Shown here piece by piece: positions 23,598 to 32,810 of a DNA stretch of 64,000 nt. The translations under genes and the position numbers were made by a program. A model generated the notes under the pieces. It ran no database searches. It was not told the DNA's origin and was given only the letters and a program-made list of their open reading frames with translations. Where the stretch lies: NCBI RefSeq assembly GCF_003584165.1, contig NZ_QXFJ01000031.1, forward strand, positions 28,019-92,018. Direction: 5' to 3'. Position 1 is the first letter of the stretch. Every line of letters begins with the position of its first letter. This stretch comes from Flagellimonas aequoris. Its GTDB lineage: Bacteria; Bacteroidota; Bacteroidia; Flavobacteriales; Flavobacteriaceae.

Positions 23598-25835
23598 TTA
23601 GTCACGTCTTGGTTTTCTGTCGCGATCACCACCTCTGCGATCGTTACCTCTTCGGTCACCACCTCTTCGGTCGCCACCTCTGTCATCTCTAGGAGGTCTC
23701 TCCTTATAACCTTCCGGTTTGGGCAACAAGGCCTTTCTGGAAACTTTTTCCTTTTTGGTCTTGGGATCGATACCGAAATATTTCACATCGATTACGTCGC
23801 CTAGGTTCACCACATCGGTTACGTTCTCTGTTCGCTCCCACGCCAATTCGGATACGTGTAGCAACACCTCGTTTCCTGGGGCTTCTATATATTCCACTAC
23901 GGCACCAAAATCCAAAACCTTGATAACCTTTACTTCATATATACTGCCAACCTCTGGTTTGAACAACAAGGAATCGATTTTCTTCAATACCATGTCGATA
24001 CCATTTTGGTCAGTACCCAAAATTTCAACGATCCCTTCTTCTGTGTCTGGATCCTCATTGATAACAATGGTGGTCTTGGATTTTTTCTGAAGGTCTTGGA
24101 TAACCTCACCACCCTTACCGATAAGGGCGCCGATAAACTCACCAGGAATGATTCTGGTAATGATTTTCGGGGCGTAGGATTTCACCTCTGGCCTTGGCTC
24201 GGCAATAGTTTCTACCAATTTGCCCAAGATGTGCATTCTGCCATCCCTGGCCTGCATCAAAGCTTTTACCAAGATTTCATAGGACAATCCTTTTACTTTG
24301 ATGTCCATTTGGCAAGCGGTGATACCATCGGCGGTACCGGTTACTTTAAAGTCCATATCTCCCAAGTGATCTTCATCTCCCAAGATATCGGAAAGCACGG
24401 CATATTTGCCAGTTTCGGTATCGGTGATCAATCCCATCGCAATACCGGAAACAGGTTTTTTCAACTGTACCCCGGCATCCATCAAGGCCATAGTACCGGC
24501 ACAAACGGTGGCCATGGAAGAGGAACCGTTGGATTCCAATACTTCGGAAACCACACGAACGGTATAAGGACAATCTTCTGGAATCATGCCCTTAAGGGCA
24601 CGTTGTGCCAAGTTTCCATGTCCTACTTCCCTACGGGATGTACCACGAATAGGCCTTGCTTCACCAGTGGAGAAAGGAGGGAAGTTATAGTGCAAATAGA
24701 AAGTCTCTTCACCTTCGTAAGATGGCATGTCAATTTGATTGGCCTCTCTTGAAGTACCTAAAGTTACGGTTGCCAACGCCTGTGTTTCCCCACGGGTAAA
24801 GATGGAAGAACCGTGAACGGATGGCAAATAATCAATTTCACACCAGATAGGGCGAATATCGGTAGTCTTACGACCATCCAAACGAAGTCCTTCTTCCAAA
24901 GTAAGGTTACGAACGGCTTCTTTTTCGGCTTTGTGGTAGTATTTGGAAACCAATCCACCGATCTCTTCCAATTCCTCTTCAGAAAAAGAGGCTTTGATCT
25001 CTTCTTTGATGGCGGCAAAAGCTTCACTACGCTCTTTTTTGGAAGAACCGGCCTTGGCCACGGCATATACCTTATCATAGGCCATGTCGTGGATTTTTTT
25101 CTGAAGCTCTTCATCTTCAGTCTCAGGTTCGTATTCCCTGGTCTCTTTTTTACCGAAAGCCTCGGCCAATTTTACCTGAGCGGCACATTGTACTTTAATG
25201 GCCTCATGGGCAAATTTGATGGCTTCCACCATTTCCTCTTCGGAAATTTCACCCATTTCACCTTCCACCATCATCACAGAATCTTCGGAAGCTCCGATGA
25301 CCATATCGATGTCGGAATTTTTAAGTTGTTCCATGGTTGGATTGATGATCAATTCACCATCAACTCGACCCACTCTAACTTCAGAGATGGGGCATTCAAA
25401 AGGCAAATCTGATAATTGAATGGCAGCAGAAGCAGCCAATCCCGCCATAGCGTCGGGCATAACGTTTTCGTCATGGGACATCAATTGGATCATCACCTGA
25501 GTCTCGGAGTGATAATCTTTCGGGAACAAAGGTCTCAATACCCGGTCCACCAAGCGCATGGTCAATACCTCGCCATCGCTAGGTCTGGCCTCACGTTTGA
25601 AGAATCCACCTGGATAACGTCCAGCAGCGGCAAATTTTTCGCGATAATCAACGGTAAGTGGCAAAAAGTCCACATCCGAAGCTTGATAATTGGAGACAAC
25701 TGTACATAGCAACATACATTTGCCTGATTGGACTACTACAGAACCATGGGCCTGCTTAGCCAATTTTCCGGTTTCGATGGAAATCTCCCTACCGTCACCA
25801 AGGTCAATGACCTCTTTAAAAGTTTTTGGAATCAT
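23598..25835 (-). CDS. pnp: Polynucleotide phosphorylase
   Basis: A 745-residue 3'-5' exoribonuclease that uses phosphate to release nucleoside diphosphates and degrades mRNA. It has two RNase PH domains (about 5-230 and 310-545), separated by the helical domain, then a KH domain ([19 protein letters not shown], about 567-585) and an S1 domain ([21 protein letters not shown], about 628-648). The last about 35 residues are an Arg/Gly/Asp tail with repeats of RGGDRRG, not part of the core family. It follows rpsO on the same strand, the classic rpsO-pnp arrangement, with a hairpin-rich leader. Confidence 0.97.
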   Translation of the reverse strand: MIPKTFKEVIDLGDGREISIETGKLAKQAHGSVVVQSGKCMLLCTVVSNYQASDVDFLPLTVDYREKFAAAGRYPGGFFKREARPSDGEVLTMRLVDRVLRPLFPKDYHSETQVMIQLMSHDENVMPDAMAGLAASAAIQLSDLPFECPISEVRVGRVDGELIINPTMEQLKNSDIDMVIGASEDSVMMVEGEMGEISEEEMVEAIKFAHEAIKVQCAAQVKLAEAFGKKETREYEPETEDEELQKKIHDMAYDKVYAVAKAGSSKKERSEAFAAIKEEIKASFSEEELEEIGGLVSKYYHKAEKEAVRNLTLEEGLRLDGRKTTDIRPIWCEIDYLPSVHGSSIFTRGETQALATVTLGTSREANQIDMPSYEGEETFYLHYNFPPFSTGEARPIRGTSRREVGHGNLAQRALKGMIPEDCPYTVRVVSEVLESNGSSSMATVCAGTMALMDAGVQLKKPVSGIAMGLITDTETGKYAVLSDILGDEDHLGDMDFKVTGTADGITACQMDIKVKGLSYEILVKALMQARDGRMHILGKLVETIAEPRPEVKSYAPKIITRIIPGEFIGALIGKGGEVIQDLQKKSKTTIVINEDPDTEEGIVEILGTDQNGIDMVLKKIDSLLFKPEVGSIYEVKVIKVLDFGAVVEYIEAPGNEVLLHVSELAWERTENVTDVVNLGDVIDVKYFGIDPKTKKEKVSRKALLPKPEGYKERPPRDDRGGDRRGGDRRGNDRRGGDRDRKPRRD

Positions 25836-25847
25836 AAAAATTGTCTT

Positions 25848-26012
25848 ACCCGTAAATGGTACGGGTCGTTAAACATTTGGTCTACCGCCATCCGGGCGGT
25901 CGGGTTGTGTTGTTGTTGTGTTTGCCTCTCGGCACTGACCAATGAAAAACTATATGAAGCTTTTTGTGTTTGCCCGACCTTGATCGGGACTTGTCGTTGG
26001 AGCCCGTCCAAC
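25848..26012 (-). promoter_or_regulatory. Hairpin-rich leader between rpsO and pnp
   Basis: Four compact stems follow one another: ACCCGTA/TACGGGT (25848-25866), ACCGCC/GGCGGT (25884-25900), CCCGA/TCGGG (25973-25988) and GTTGGA/TCCAAC (25996-26012). The first is 13 bases from the pnp start codon. In enterobacteria the pnp leader is a stem cut by RNase III, and PNPase then represses its own mRNA; a similar control here is inference. Confidence 0.5.
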
Positions 26013-26021
26013 TAAAACAAA

Positions 26022-26041
26022 GGGGAAGCCAAAGCCTCCCC
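26022..26041 (-). terminator. Terminator or attenuator after rpsO
   Basis: On the minus strand GGGGAGGC pairs with GCTTCCCC (one wobble), followed by TTTGTTTT. It sits 8 bases past the rpsO stop and probably gives partial read-through to pnp. Confidence 0.65.
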
Positions 26042-26048
26042 GTTGTTA

Positions 26049-26318
26049 TTATTTTCTGATACCTAATTCTTTGATCAAAGAACGGTACTTTTCAATATCC
26101 TTATTTTTTAGGTAATCCAAGAGACTACGTCTTTTACCTACCAATCGAACCAAGGAACGCTCGGTGTTGTAATCCTTGTGGTTCCTTTTAAGGTGTTCTG
26201 TCAAATGGTTGATACGGTGTGTGAACAAAGCAATCTGTCCTTCCGTAGAACCTGTGTTGCCTTCTGAGCCGCCGTGTTTTTTGAAAATCTCGGCCTTTAC
26301 TTCTTTTGTTAAATACAT
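26049..26318 (-). CDS. rpsO: 30S ribosomal protein S15
   Basis: An 89-residue primary 16S rRNA binding protein. Typical segments are GSTEGQIALFTHRINHLTEHLKRNHKDYNTERSLV and KRRSLLDYLKNKDIEKYRSLIKELGIRK, at the standard length. Strong -7 element about 55 bases upstream. pnp follows on the same strand. There is nothing unusual in the protein. Confidence 0.98.
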   Translation of the reverse strand: MYLTKEVKAEIFKKHGGSEGNTGSTEGQIALFTHRINHLTEHLKRNHKDYNTERSLVRLVGKRRSLLDYLKNKDIEKYRSLIKELGIRK

Positions 26319-26370
26319 TCCAATATTATTTAAATGATTTTTATGTATCGATTGTCTTTCAATCAGCGTG

Positions 26371-26378
26371 CAAAGATA
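26371..26378 (-). promoter_or_regulatory. -7 element of the rpsO promoter
   Basis: TATCTTTG followed by C, an ideal Bacteroidota -7 element on the minus strand. The transcript start is expected near 26366, with a leader of about 48 nt. Confidence 0.75.
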
Positions 26379-26469
26379 AGCCTTTTTTTGAATCTACGAA
26401 TTTTAACAAGAAATTAAACCTTTTCAAAAGAGGGAAGTCAAAGAGCCAAACCTTTAAAATTCAATCGTT

Positions 26470-27348
26470 ATGAAAAAGAAAACTAAATCAATGCATCTGA
26501 ACCGAATGGCCGCTTTTTTGATGGGTGGTCTTTTTTTGACCTTCACTTCCTGTAGTGATGAATCGGCCAATACCGAAGACCTGTCTTCCACCGAGGTGAT
26601 TTCCGCTACGGAATTAAAGTACAGTGATGAAACGGAAATGATTTCCGAAGAAGTGTCTGCCATTGCCGAAGACCTGTACGCCGCCGATGAAATTGCCAGC
26701 ATGTCCAAAGGGAATTACCATTCCGATTATTTGCCAGAATGTGTCACTGTTACCGTGGTTATCACCGATACCACCAAAGATGTTACCTTGGATTTTGGTG
26801 AAGGTTGCGAGCTTCACAATGGCAATACCCTAAGTGGAATCATCCATATAAGCTATGCTTTGGATTTGGAAGCGGCATCCAACACCATTGAGCTGATTTT
26901 GGAAAACTTTACCTTCAATGACGTGGCAGTGGAAGGAGCATCGAGCATTGTTAGGGTACGAAGCAATGAAAATGGAAATCCACAGGGAACTGCCAATGCC
27001 TCTTTTGTGGCCACTTGGCCCAATGGTGATGTGGCATCGTTCACAGGAACCCGTACCAGGGAATGGATCGAAGGATTCGGTACCGGTTTTTGGGGCGACA
27101 ATGTTTTCTTGATCACAGGTAAAAGAACGTATGTGAGTAGGGCCGGAAATGAATTCATCAAGGAAATCACCACGCCATTGAGAAGGGAAATGTCCTGCCG
27201 ATTTATTGTAAGCGGAGTTTTGGATATTACCCGATTGGGCAATACCGTAAGTCTTGATTTTGGTGATGGTTCCTGTGACGCCATTGGAACATTAACTTAT
27301 CCTGATGGTACACAAGAAGAAATTTCCCTCCGCAGATTTAAGAACTAG
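26470..27348 (+). CDS. Putative lipoprotein with repeated DFGxGC motifs
   Basis: A 292-residue exported protein with a lipobox (LFLTFTSCSDES), so likely attached to the membrane. After an acidic linker (about 30-85) comes a beta-rich region with two related pieces: CVTVTVVITDTTKDVTLDFGEGC near residues 90-115 and SCRFIVSGVLDITRLGNTVSLDFGDGSC near 240-268. This looks like an internal duplication. No enzyme motif is seen and I do not recognise a named family, although such proteins are common in Flavobacteriia. It starts close to the divergent rpsO promoter and ends at a bidirectional terminator shared with accD. Confidence 0.75.
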   Translation: MKKKTKSMHLNRMAAFLMGGLFLTFTSCSDESANTEDLSSTEVISATELKYSDETEMISEEVSAIAEDLYAADEIASMSKGNYHSDYLPECVTVTVVITDTTKDVTLDFGEGCELHNGNTLSGIIHISYALDLEAASNTIELILENFTFNDVAVEGASSIVRVRSNENGNPQGTANASFVATWPNGDVASFTGTRTREWIEGFGTGFWGDNVFLITGKRTYVSRAGNEFIKEITTPLRREMSCRFIVSGVLDITRLGNTVSLDFGDGSCDAIGTLTYPDGTQEEISLRRFKN

Positions 27349-27359
27349 CTATGAAAAAG

Positions 27360-27388
27360 AAAAGCCCCGAACTCGGGGCTTTTTTTTA
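27360..27388. terminator. Bidirectional terminator between lipoprotein gene and accD
   Basis: Stem AGCCCCG / CGGGGCT with a 4-base loop (AACT), eight T on the plus side and an A-rich stretch on the other. It serves the two convergent genes and overlaps the accD stop. Confidence 0.85.
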
Positions 27389-28246
27389 TGCTCTTATGGG
27401 CTGGTTGGTAATCAAGTCAATATAAAGATTGACTTTCTTTTTCAGCTCACTGCGGTGCGCAATGAAATCCAAAAACCCATGTTCCTTTAAAAATTCTGCG
27501 GTCTGGAAACCTTCCGGAAGGTCTTTTCCTGTGGTGTCCTTCACGACCCTGGGGCCTGCAAATCCGATCAATGCTCCTGGTTCTGCAATGTTGATATCCC
27601 CCAACATGGCATAGGAAGCGGTTGTTCCACCCGTGGTGGGGTCGGTACACAAGGATATGTAAGGAACCTGCGCTTCTGCCAGCTGGGCCAGTTTGGCAGA
27701 GGTTTTGGCCAACTGCATTAACGACAGGGCGGCTTCCATCATACGGGCACCACCTGATTTTGAAATCATCAGGAAAGGAACCTTTTTCTTTTTGGCCACA
27801 TCAATGGCACGCGAAATCTTTTCTCCTACCACACTACCCATGGAACCTCCGATAAAGGCAAAATCCATACAAGCGACCACAAGATCTTGCCCCATAGACT
27901 TACCAACGGCGCACCTTACGGCATCTTTTAAACCGGTCTTTTGCTCAGCGGCTTTTAAACGATCCGAATATTTTTTGGTATCCACAAATTTCAAAGGATC
28001 CTTGGAGGTCATATTGGCATCCAGTTCACGGAACTTGTTGTCATCAAAAAGAATCTCAAAATATTCCTTGCTGCCAATACGAACGTGGTAATCGTCCTCC
28101 GGACTTACGTAAAAATTTTTGGCAAGATCTTCGGACTCTACAATTTTACCTGTTGGGGATTTGTACCATAACCCCTTGGGGGTGTCCTTTTTTTCCTCTG
28201 TTGCGGTCTGTATTCCTTTTTCCTTTCTTTTAAACCAAGACGACAT
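27386..28246 (-). CDS. accD: Acetyl-CoA carboxylase carboxyltransferase beta subunit
   Basis: Beta subunit of the carboxyltransferase that makes malonyl-CoA for fatty acid synthesis. The 286-residue protein has the crotonase-like core, for example [39 protein letters not shown] and [17 protein letters not shown]. The N-terminal zinc ribbon expected near residues 27-50 is degenerate: [34 protein letters not shown] has none of the four cysteines. This appears to be a lineage trait in Flavobacteriia rather than damage, since the rest is intact. It follows fbaA by 28 bases on the same strand; accA is not in the window. Confidence 0.95.
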   Translation of the reverse strand: MSSWFKRKEKGIQTATEEKKDTPKGLWYKSPTGKIVESEDLAKNFYVSPEDDYHVRIGSKEYFEILFDDNKFRELDANMTSKDPLKFVDTKKYSDRLKAAEQKTGLKDAVRCAVGKSMGQDLVVACMDFAFIGGSMGSVVGEKISRAIDVAKKKKVPFLMISKSGGARMMEAALSLMQLAKTSAKLAQLAEAQVPYISLCTDPTTGGTTASYAMLGDINIAEPGALIGFAGPRVVKDTTGKDLPEGFQTAEFLKEHGFLDFIAHRSELKKKVNLYIDLITNQPIRA

Positions 28247-28274
28247 GCAATCAAATTTAAGTTAAACGAAGGGT

Positions 28275-29342
28275 TTACAAGGTGTTTACATTGTTCAGGT
28301 CCTCAAAAGCCTTTTTCAAACGGGCAATAAAGGTCTTTTCACCTTCACGAAGCCAAACTCTTGGGTCATAATATTTTTTGTTGGGTTGGTCGTCTCCTTC
28401 TGGATTCCCAATTTGAGCCTGAAGGTAAGCTGATTTGCCTTGAACATAATCCCTAACACCTTCCAAAAAGGCATATTGAAGGTCGGTGTCAATATTCATT
28501 TTGATGACACCATACCCAATAGCTTCCCTGATTTCTTCCAAAGTGGAACCTGATCCACCATGGAAAACAAAATCGATATGGTTGTGCTCCACGCCATATT
28601 TCTCAGAAATGTATTCTTGAGAGTTTCTCAAGATCTTTGGTGTCAATTTTACGTTTCCTGGTTTGTATACCCCGTGCACGTTTCCGAAAGCGGCGGCAAT
28701 GGTAAAACGAGGACTTATTTTTGAAAGCTCTTCATAAGCATAGGCAACCTCTTCAGGTTGGGTGTACAATTTGGAATCGTCCACATCGGAGTTGTCTACA
28801 CCGTCTTCTTCACCACCTGTAATCCCCAATTCAATTTCCAAGGTCATGCCCATTTTGCTCATGCGCTCCAAGTATCCTTTGCAGATTTCAATGTTCTCTT
28901 CGATGGGTTCCTCGGAAAGGTCGATCATGTGTGAGCTGAACAATGGTTTGCCCGTGGCTTTGAAGTGTTCTTCGCTGGCATCTAAAAGGCCATCGATCCA
29001 AGGCAACAGTTTTTTGGCACAGTGGTCGGTATGTAAAATTACAGTGGCACCATAGGCCTCGGCCAATTGATGGATGTGTTTTGCTCCAGCAATACCACCA
29101 AGGATGGCGGCTTTCTGTCCTTCGTTGGAAAGTCCTTTACCCGCATTGAACTGTGCACCTCCGTTAGAGAATTGGATGATTACTGGAGAGTTCAAAGTGG
29201 CTGCGGTTTCCATTACGGCATTGATGGTGTCCGAACCGATCACATTTACTGCGGGAAGGGCATATCCGTTTTCTTTTGCGTGCTTAAAAATTGCTTGTAC
29301 TTCATCGCCGGTGGCAACGCCCGGCTTGATATTGTGGGACAT
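28275..29342 (-). CDS. fbaA: Class II fructose-bisphosphate aldolase
   Basis: Zinc-dependent aldolase of glycolysis and gluconeogenesis, 355 residues. Motifs: VILHTDHCAKKLLPWIDG (catalytic Asp and zinc His), LEIELGITGGEEDG, FGNVHGVYKPG (zinc His) and VFHGGSGSTLEEIREAI, and the phosphate-binding MNIDTDLQYAF. Length matches the class IIA type. A consensus -7 element lies 33 bases upstream. accD follows after 28 bases and may share the transcript. Confidence 0.97.
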   Translation of the reverse strand: MSHNIKPGVATGDEVQAIFKHAKENGYALPAVNVIGSDTINAVMETAATLNSPVIIQFSNGGAQFNAGKGLSNEGQKAAILGGIAGAKHIHQLAEAYGATVILHTDHCAKKLLPWIDGLLDASEEHFKATGKPLFSSHMIDLSEEPIEENIEICKGYLERMSKMGMTLEIELGITGGEEDGVDNSDVDDSKLYTQPEEVAYAYEELSKISPRFTIAAAFGNVHGVYKPGNVKLTPKILRNSQEYISEKYGVEHNHIDFVFHGGSGSTLEEIREAIGYGVIKMNIDTDLQYAFLEGVRDYVQGKSAYLQAQIGNPEGDDQPNKKYYDPRVWLREGEKTFIARLKKAFEDLNNVNTL

Positions 29343-29374
29343 AGTTATAGATGGTTTCGAATTAAAATAGAGGA

Positions 29375-29382
29375 CAAAAGTA
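29375..29382 (-). promoter_or_regulatory. -7 element of the fbaA promoter
   Basis: TACTTTTG on the minus strand, an exact TAnnTTTG match; predicted transcript start near 29370 and a leader of about 28 nt. Confidence 0.65.
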
Positions 29383-29396
29383 ATAAAATATTTGCT

Positions 29397-31985
29397 CTAG
29401 AAAGGATAATTGATCCCGATATTGAAGACGGCGTTTCCGAGGTTATAGCCATTGAACCAGCGATCTGATCCCACTTTTGCAGGATTGTAGGTTTTGAAGC
29501 CTACATCTAGTCGGAAGACAAAATAGGTGAAGTCATACCGTAGACCGAGTCCCGTACCCAAGGCAATATCGGCCAAGGAGGAAAAGCCTGTGAAGATAGC
29601 ATCGGGGTTATTCTCATTGTCAAATACGTTCCAAATGTTACCGGCGTCGGCAAAAAGGGCGCCCTTTACATCCCCGGCAATGGGAAACCTATATTCCAAG
29701 TTGAAGGCCAGTTTTAGGTTGGCTTCATTAAAGTCATTGATATTGTCCGTTTTACCGGGTCCCAGTTCATAAGCGTTCCACGCTCGGTTGTCGTTAGACC
29801 CCCCCGCAAAGTAACTCCTAACGAACGGAATACTGTTCGAGTTTCCGTAAGGGACGGCCATCCCCAAAAAGCTTCTAAAAGCCAACACTTGTGATCCACC
29901 AATGTCCCAATGTCGGATATAGTCTAATTCCGATTTCACATATTGGGAAAAGGGTACCCCGAAAACCAACAATTGTCCATTGTCGTTTTTGTTATACGGA
30001 ACTGCATTGGCTATTAGGGATAGCATACCACCCGCGCTTTCAACTTTGATTCGGTATTGGTAAAAGTCGTTATCGTTGATGTCCGATTTGCTGTTCTTGG
30101 TATGGGTAAAGTTGCTCGCGAAGATAAGGTTGTTCTCCGTCAACCGTCTTCTTCGTTCCTCAATACTGTTCACTTCGTCAAATTCTTCTGTACTAACCTG
30201 TATAGAGTCATTTAAAATATCCCTTACAAAATTATTGGCACCTTCGGGTATATCCAAACGGAGTGGGTCAGTTGAATCGTCTACGCTTCTAAAATAATCG
30301 GCATATGCTGGATTATCCTGAAATTGATCGGCAATATCATCCAAATTCGAAAAAGTATTCCGGTATACGTTGTAAAAGTTGTCCGGGTTTACGTTTCGAA
30401 CAAATTCAACGTTCAAAAGCTCAAAGTTGTTCTTTAACCTGTCGGATGGTGTCCAGTTGTACGACAAAATAGAGTTGAGCGACTGTTTATCCAAACCAAT
30501 GTTCTTCTGAAAATTGGTGCCGGCCAGCAACCTACTTTGGGGCAACATGTAATATGGAATTATTTTTTCCGTGCTAAAGGGCAGCCAAATCCTTGGGAAA
30601 GTAATGTTGACATCCCCTCCCAGCTCCGAAGTAAAGGTTTCATTGGAAAGGGAGGCATCACTCAAAAGACCGATGGATCCCCTGGCCGATACGTTCAAGG
30701 TCTCGGCACCGCCAAATACGTTTCGGGTAATTACGGAGGTACTGAAAGCGGTTCCTACCTGTTGAATGTTGGAATGCGTCACATCAAAGTTCATGTTCAG
30801 CGAAAACTTCTTCTTGGCGGCCAAATACACATTGGTAGTCAATTCGGTTTGGGTGGAATCGGGGATAAATTCGATATTGGGATATTTAAAGGTATTCAGG
30901 TTGGTGATCTGTCTGTAGGTTCGGATGCGATCCAAATCCCGATACACACTGTCCTTTTCAAAAAATATGGCATCGGCGAGCGCTTTGGGGCTATACCTCA
31001 GTTTGTTGGCGTAATGGATGATAAAATTGTCGTACTCCAAAGTTTTTAGAGAATCGGTATCACCATTAATATCGTAATCTGCATAAATATTCACTTGTTT
31101 ATGCCGGGCCACTCTATATGTGCTGTTAGTATCGGTACTGTCGGTGGCACTCCTGAACTTTTTTACGTTGAGTTGTACCTCCATCAATTGGTCATCGGCC
31201 AAAAGGGTAGTGTCCCTCAAGATATCATAGTTGATGGAGCTCTCTTGAAAATTGTATACCCCGGAGTTTCGGAACAAAGTGGTCAATCGTTCGCGCTCCA
31301 GCGTAAAATTTTGAAGATCGAACTGCTCGCCTTTTTTCACGAAACTGCGTTTGGAGGCCACATCGTAAATGGAATCCAGTTCTGGGGAGGTAATGTTTTT
31401 TTGGACCGTATCAATGATATAGGGTTTGTTCAGGGTGATGTTGTAGGCTATCTGCGCCCTTTTTTTACGGGAACTTTCCACAATTTCGTAATCGCCCACA
31501 TTGTTGAAGTACCCCTTACTGTTGTAATAGGCCTCCATCCGATTCAAGGATTTATTGGTCAGTGAAGTGTCAATGACCACGGGAGGTTCGCCGACCCGTT
31601 CTAAAAACTCACTGGCTCCTTTTACGATGAAGGATTCCTGTAACCTGCTCACTTGTTTTTTTGATAGGAGGTTGTTGAGACGTTTTTCGCGCTTGTCCTT
31701 TCTATGTAGCCAATCCTGAAAAGAAGAATCCGGATTTTCCTTGGCCATGTTGTAGAGGTTCAGCCGAAGGGGATAACCCAGTACACTGCTGTTGGGTTTT
31801 TGGTCGATGAGGCCTTTGATCTCGCTATCGGTGACCTTTTCATCATCTACAAAAATGGTGTTCTTGGTGAGCAGCAATTCATCATCCCCCACCTTTTTAA
31901 GTGTATTGCAACCCGAAATGCTTACCATAAGCAACAATAATCCTATTTTTGCCCAGTTGCACATTAGACTTAAAGAACCCCTCAT
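29397..31985 (-). CDS. BamA/TamA-family outer membrane lipoprotein, TamL-like
   Basis: About 862 residues. The N-terminus has a lipoprotein signal (IGLLLLMVSISGCNTLKK), followed by POTRA-like segments (FVDDEKVTDSEIKGLIDQ, YYNSKGYFNNVGDYEIV) and, from about residue 430, a 16-strand barrel of the Omp85 type ending LGNAVFNIGINYPF. Lipidated TamA relatives (TamL) act with TamB in lipid or protein assembly at the Bacteroidota outer membrane; no tamB is nearby. Start choice: ATG 31985, or ATG 31964 nearer the lipobox; the longer frame from 32027 would overlap the divergent gene and is rejected. Function is by family. Confidence 0.87.
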   Translation of the reverse strand: MRGSLSLMCNWAKIGLLLLMVSISGCNTLKKVGDDELLLTKNTIFVDDEKVTDSEIKGLIDQKPNSSVLGYPLRLNLYNMAKENPDSSFQDWLHRKDKREKRLNNLLSKKQVSRLQESFIVKGASEFLERVGEPPVVIDTSLTNKSLNRMEAYYNSKGYFNNVGDYEIVESSRKKRAQIAYNITLNKPYIIDTVQKNITSPELDSIYDVASKRSFVKKGEQFDLQNFTLERERLTTLFRNSGVYNFQESSINYDILRDTTLLADDQLMEVQLNVKKFRSATDSTDTNSTYRVARHKQVNIYADYDINGDTDSLKTLEYDNFIIHYANKLRYSPKALADAIFFEKDSVYRDLDRIRTYRQITNLNTFKYPNIEFIPDSTQTELTTNVYLAAKKKFSLNMNFDVTHSNIQQVGTAFSTSVITRNVFGGAETLNVSARGSIGLLSDASLSNETFTSELGGDVNITFPRIWLPFSTEKIIPYYMLPQSRLLAGTNFQKNIGLDKQSLNSILSYNWTPSDRLKNNFELLNVEFVRNVNPDNFYNVYRNTFSNLDDIADQFQDNPAYADYFRSVDDSTDPLRLDIPEGANNFVRDILNDSIQVSTEEFDEVNSIEERRRRLTENNLIFASNFTHTKNSKSDINDNDFYQYRIKVESAGGMLSLIANAVPYNKNDNGQLLVFGVPFSQYVKSELDYIRHWDIGGSQVLAFRSFLGMAVPYGNSNSIPFVRSYFAGGSNDNRAWNAYELGPGKTDNINDFNEANLKLAFNLEYRFPIAGDVKGALFADAGNIWNVFDNENNPDAIFTGFSSLADIALGTGLGLRYDFTYFVFRLDVGFKTYNPAKVGSDRWFNGYNLGNAVFNIGINYPF

Positions 31986-31991
31986 AGACGC

Positions 31992-31999
31992 CAAAAATA
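31992..31999 (-). promoter_or_regulatory. -7 element of the TamL-like gene
   Basis: TATTTTTG on the minus strand. The predicted start near 31987 falls on the first ATG, so either the transcript is leaderless or the ATG at 31964 is the true start. Confidence 0.45.
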
Positions 32000-32009
32000 C
32001 ACGATTTAG

Positions 32010-32726
32010 ATGGTTACAAAAAACCAAATTAAACTAGTTGTAAGCCTAAAGCAAAAAAAGTACCGATCTCAACACGGACTCTTTGTGGTTGAGGGTGAAA
32101 AGTTGGTGAAAGAGTTGCTGCGAGAGGGATTAAGGCCTTTCAAAATTTTTGTGGCATCTGGATATGATTCAAGCGGATTTGGTGAAGTGGACCAAATTTC
32201 CACAGCAGATTTAAAACAGATGAGCAGTTTAAAACAACCTAACGGTGTTTTGGGAGTTTTTTATATGCCCGAAGTGAACCGGAATCAAACCTATGATTGG
32301 ATAGTGGCATTGGATGCCGTTCGTGATCCGGGTAATTTGGGAACGATCATAAGATTGTGCGACTGGTTCGGGATCAAACAATTGGTGTGTTCCGAGGATA
32401 CCGTGGATTGCTACAACCCAAAAGTTCTTCAAGCAACCATGGGGTCCATTGCCAGGGTGAATATTATTTACACGGATTTGACTACTTACATCAAAAAATT
32501 GGAGTTGCCCGTTTTTGGAACGTTTATGGACGGTACTTCCATCTATGCCCAAAAAATGCCAGACAAAGGAATATTGGTCATGGGCAATGAGGCCAATGGT
32601 ATTTCCAAAGAAATCACTGATTTGGTCACGGAGCGCATTTCTATCCCACAATTTGGTGAACCAACCGCTGAAAGCCTCAATGTGGCTACCGCTACTGCGA
32701 TTCTTCTAAACGAAATTAGGAGGTAA
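32010..32726 (+). CDS. TrmH/SpoU-family RNA 2'-O-methyltransferase
   Basis: A 238-residue SAM-dependent RNA methyltransferase of the SPOUT class, probably acting on 23S rRNA. The N-terminus (YRSQHGLFVVEGEKLVKELL) is the L30e-like substrate-binding domain. Motif 1 is ALDAVRDPGNLGTIIRLCDWFG, motif 2 is ILVMGNEANGIS and motif 3 is IPQFGEPTAESLNVATATAIL, forming the knotted SAM site. It cannot be told whether it is RlmB-like or another member. It is divergent from the TamL-like gene, with only 24 bases between the two ATGs. Confidence 0.9.
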   Translation: MVTKNQIKLVVSLKQKKYRSQHGLFVVEGEKLVKELLREGLRPFKIFVASGYDSSGFGEVDQISTADLKQMSSLKQPNGVLGVFYMPEVNRNQTYDWIVALDAVRDPGNLGTIIRLCDWFGIKQLVCSEDTVDCYNPKVLQATMGSIARVNIIYTDLTTYIKKLELPVFGTFMDGTSIYAQKMPDKGILVMGNEANGISKEITDLVTERISIPQFGEPTAESLNVATATAILLNEIRR

Positions 32727-32727
32727 T

Positions 32728-32802
32728 CAGATTTCTGGATTTTTAGATTTACAGATTTTTGGATTCTTGGACGTCTAAATATCTAATCATCCAATAATCT
32801 GG
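32728..32802. repeat. AT-rich direct and inverted repeat between convergent genes
   Basis: Two direct copies starting CAGATTT.TGGATT (32728-32751 and 32752-32773) are followed by an inverted, imperfect copy ending CCAATAATCTGG (32776-32802). The second and third can form a long imperfect stem. It lies between the convergent methyltransferase and PorT-like genes and may work as a terminator. Similar arrays occur between genes in other flavobacteria (general knowledge). Confidence 0.6.
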
Positions 32803-32810
32803 TAATCCAT

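Noticed and set aside
24006..24752. 248-residue plus-strand frame opposite pnp
   Set aside because: Shadow of a conserved essential enzyme; Gly/His/Phe-rich as reverse frames of such genes often are.
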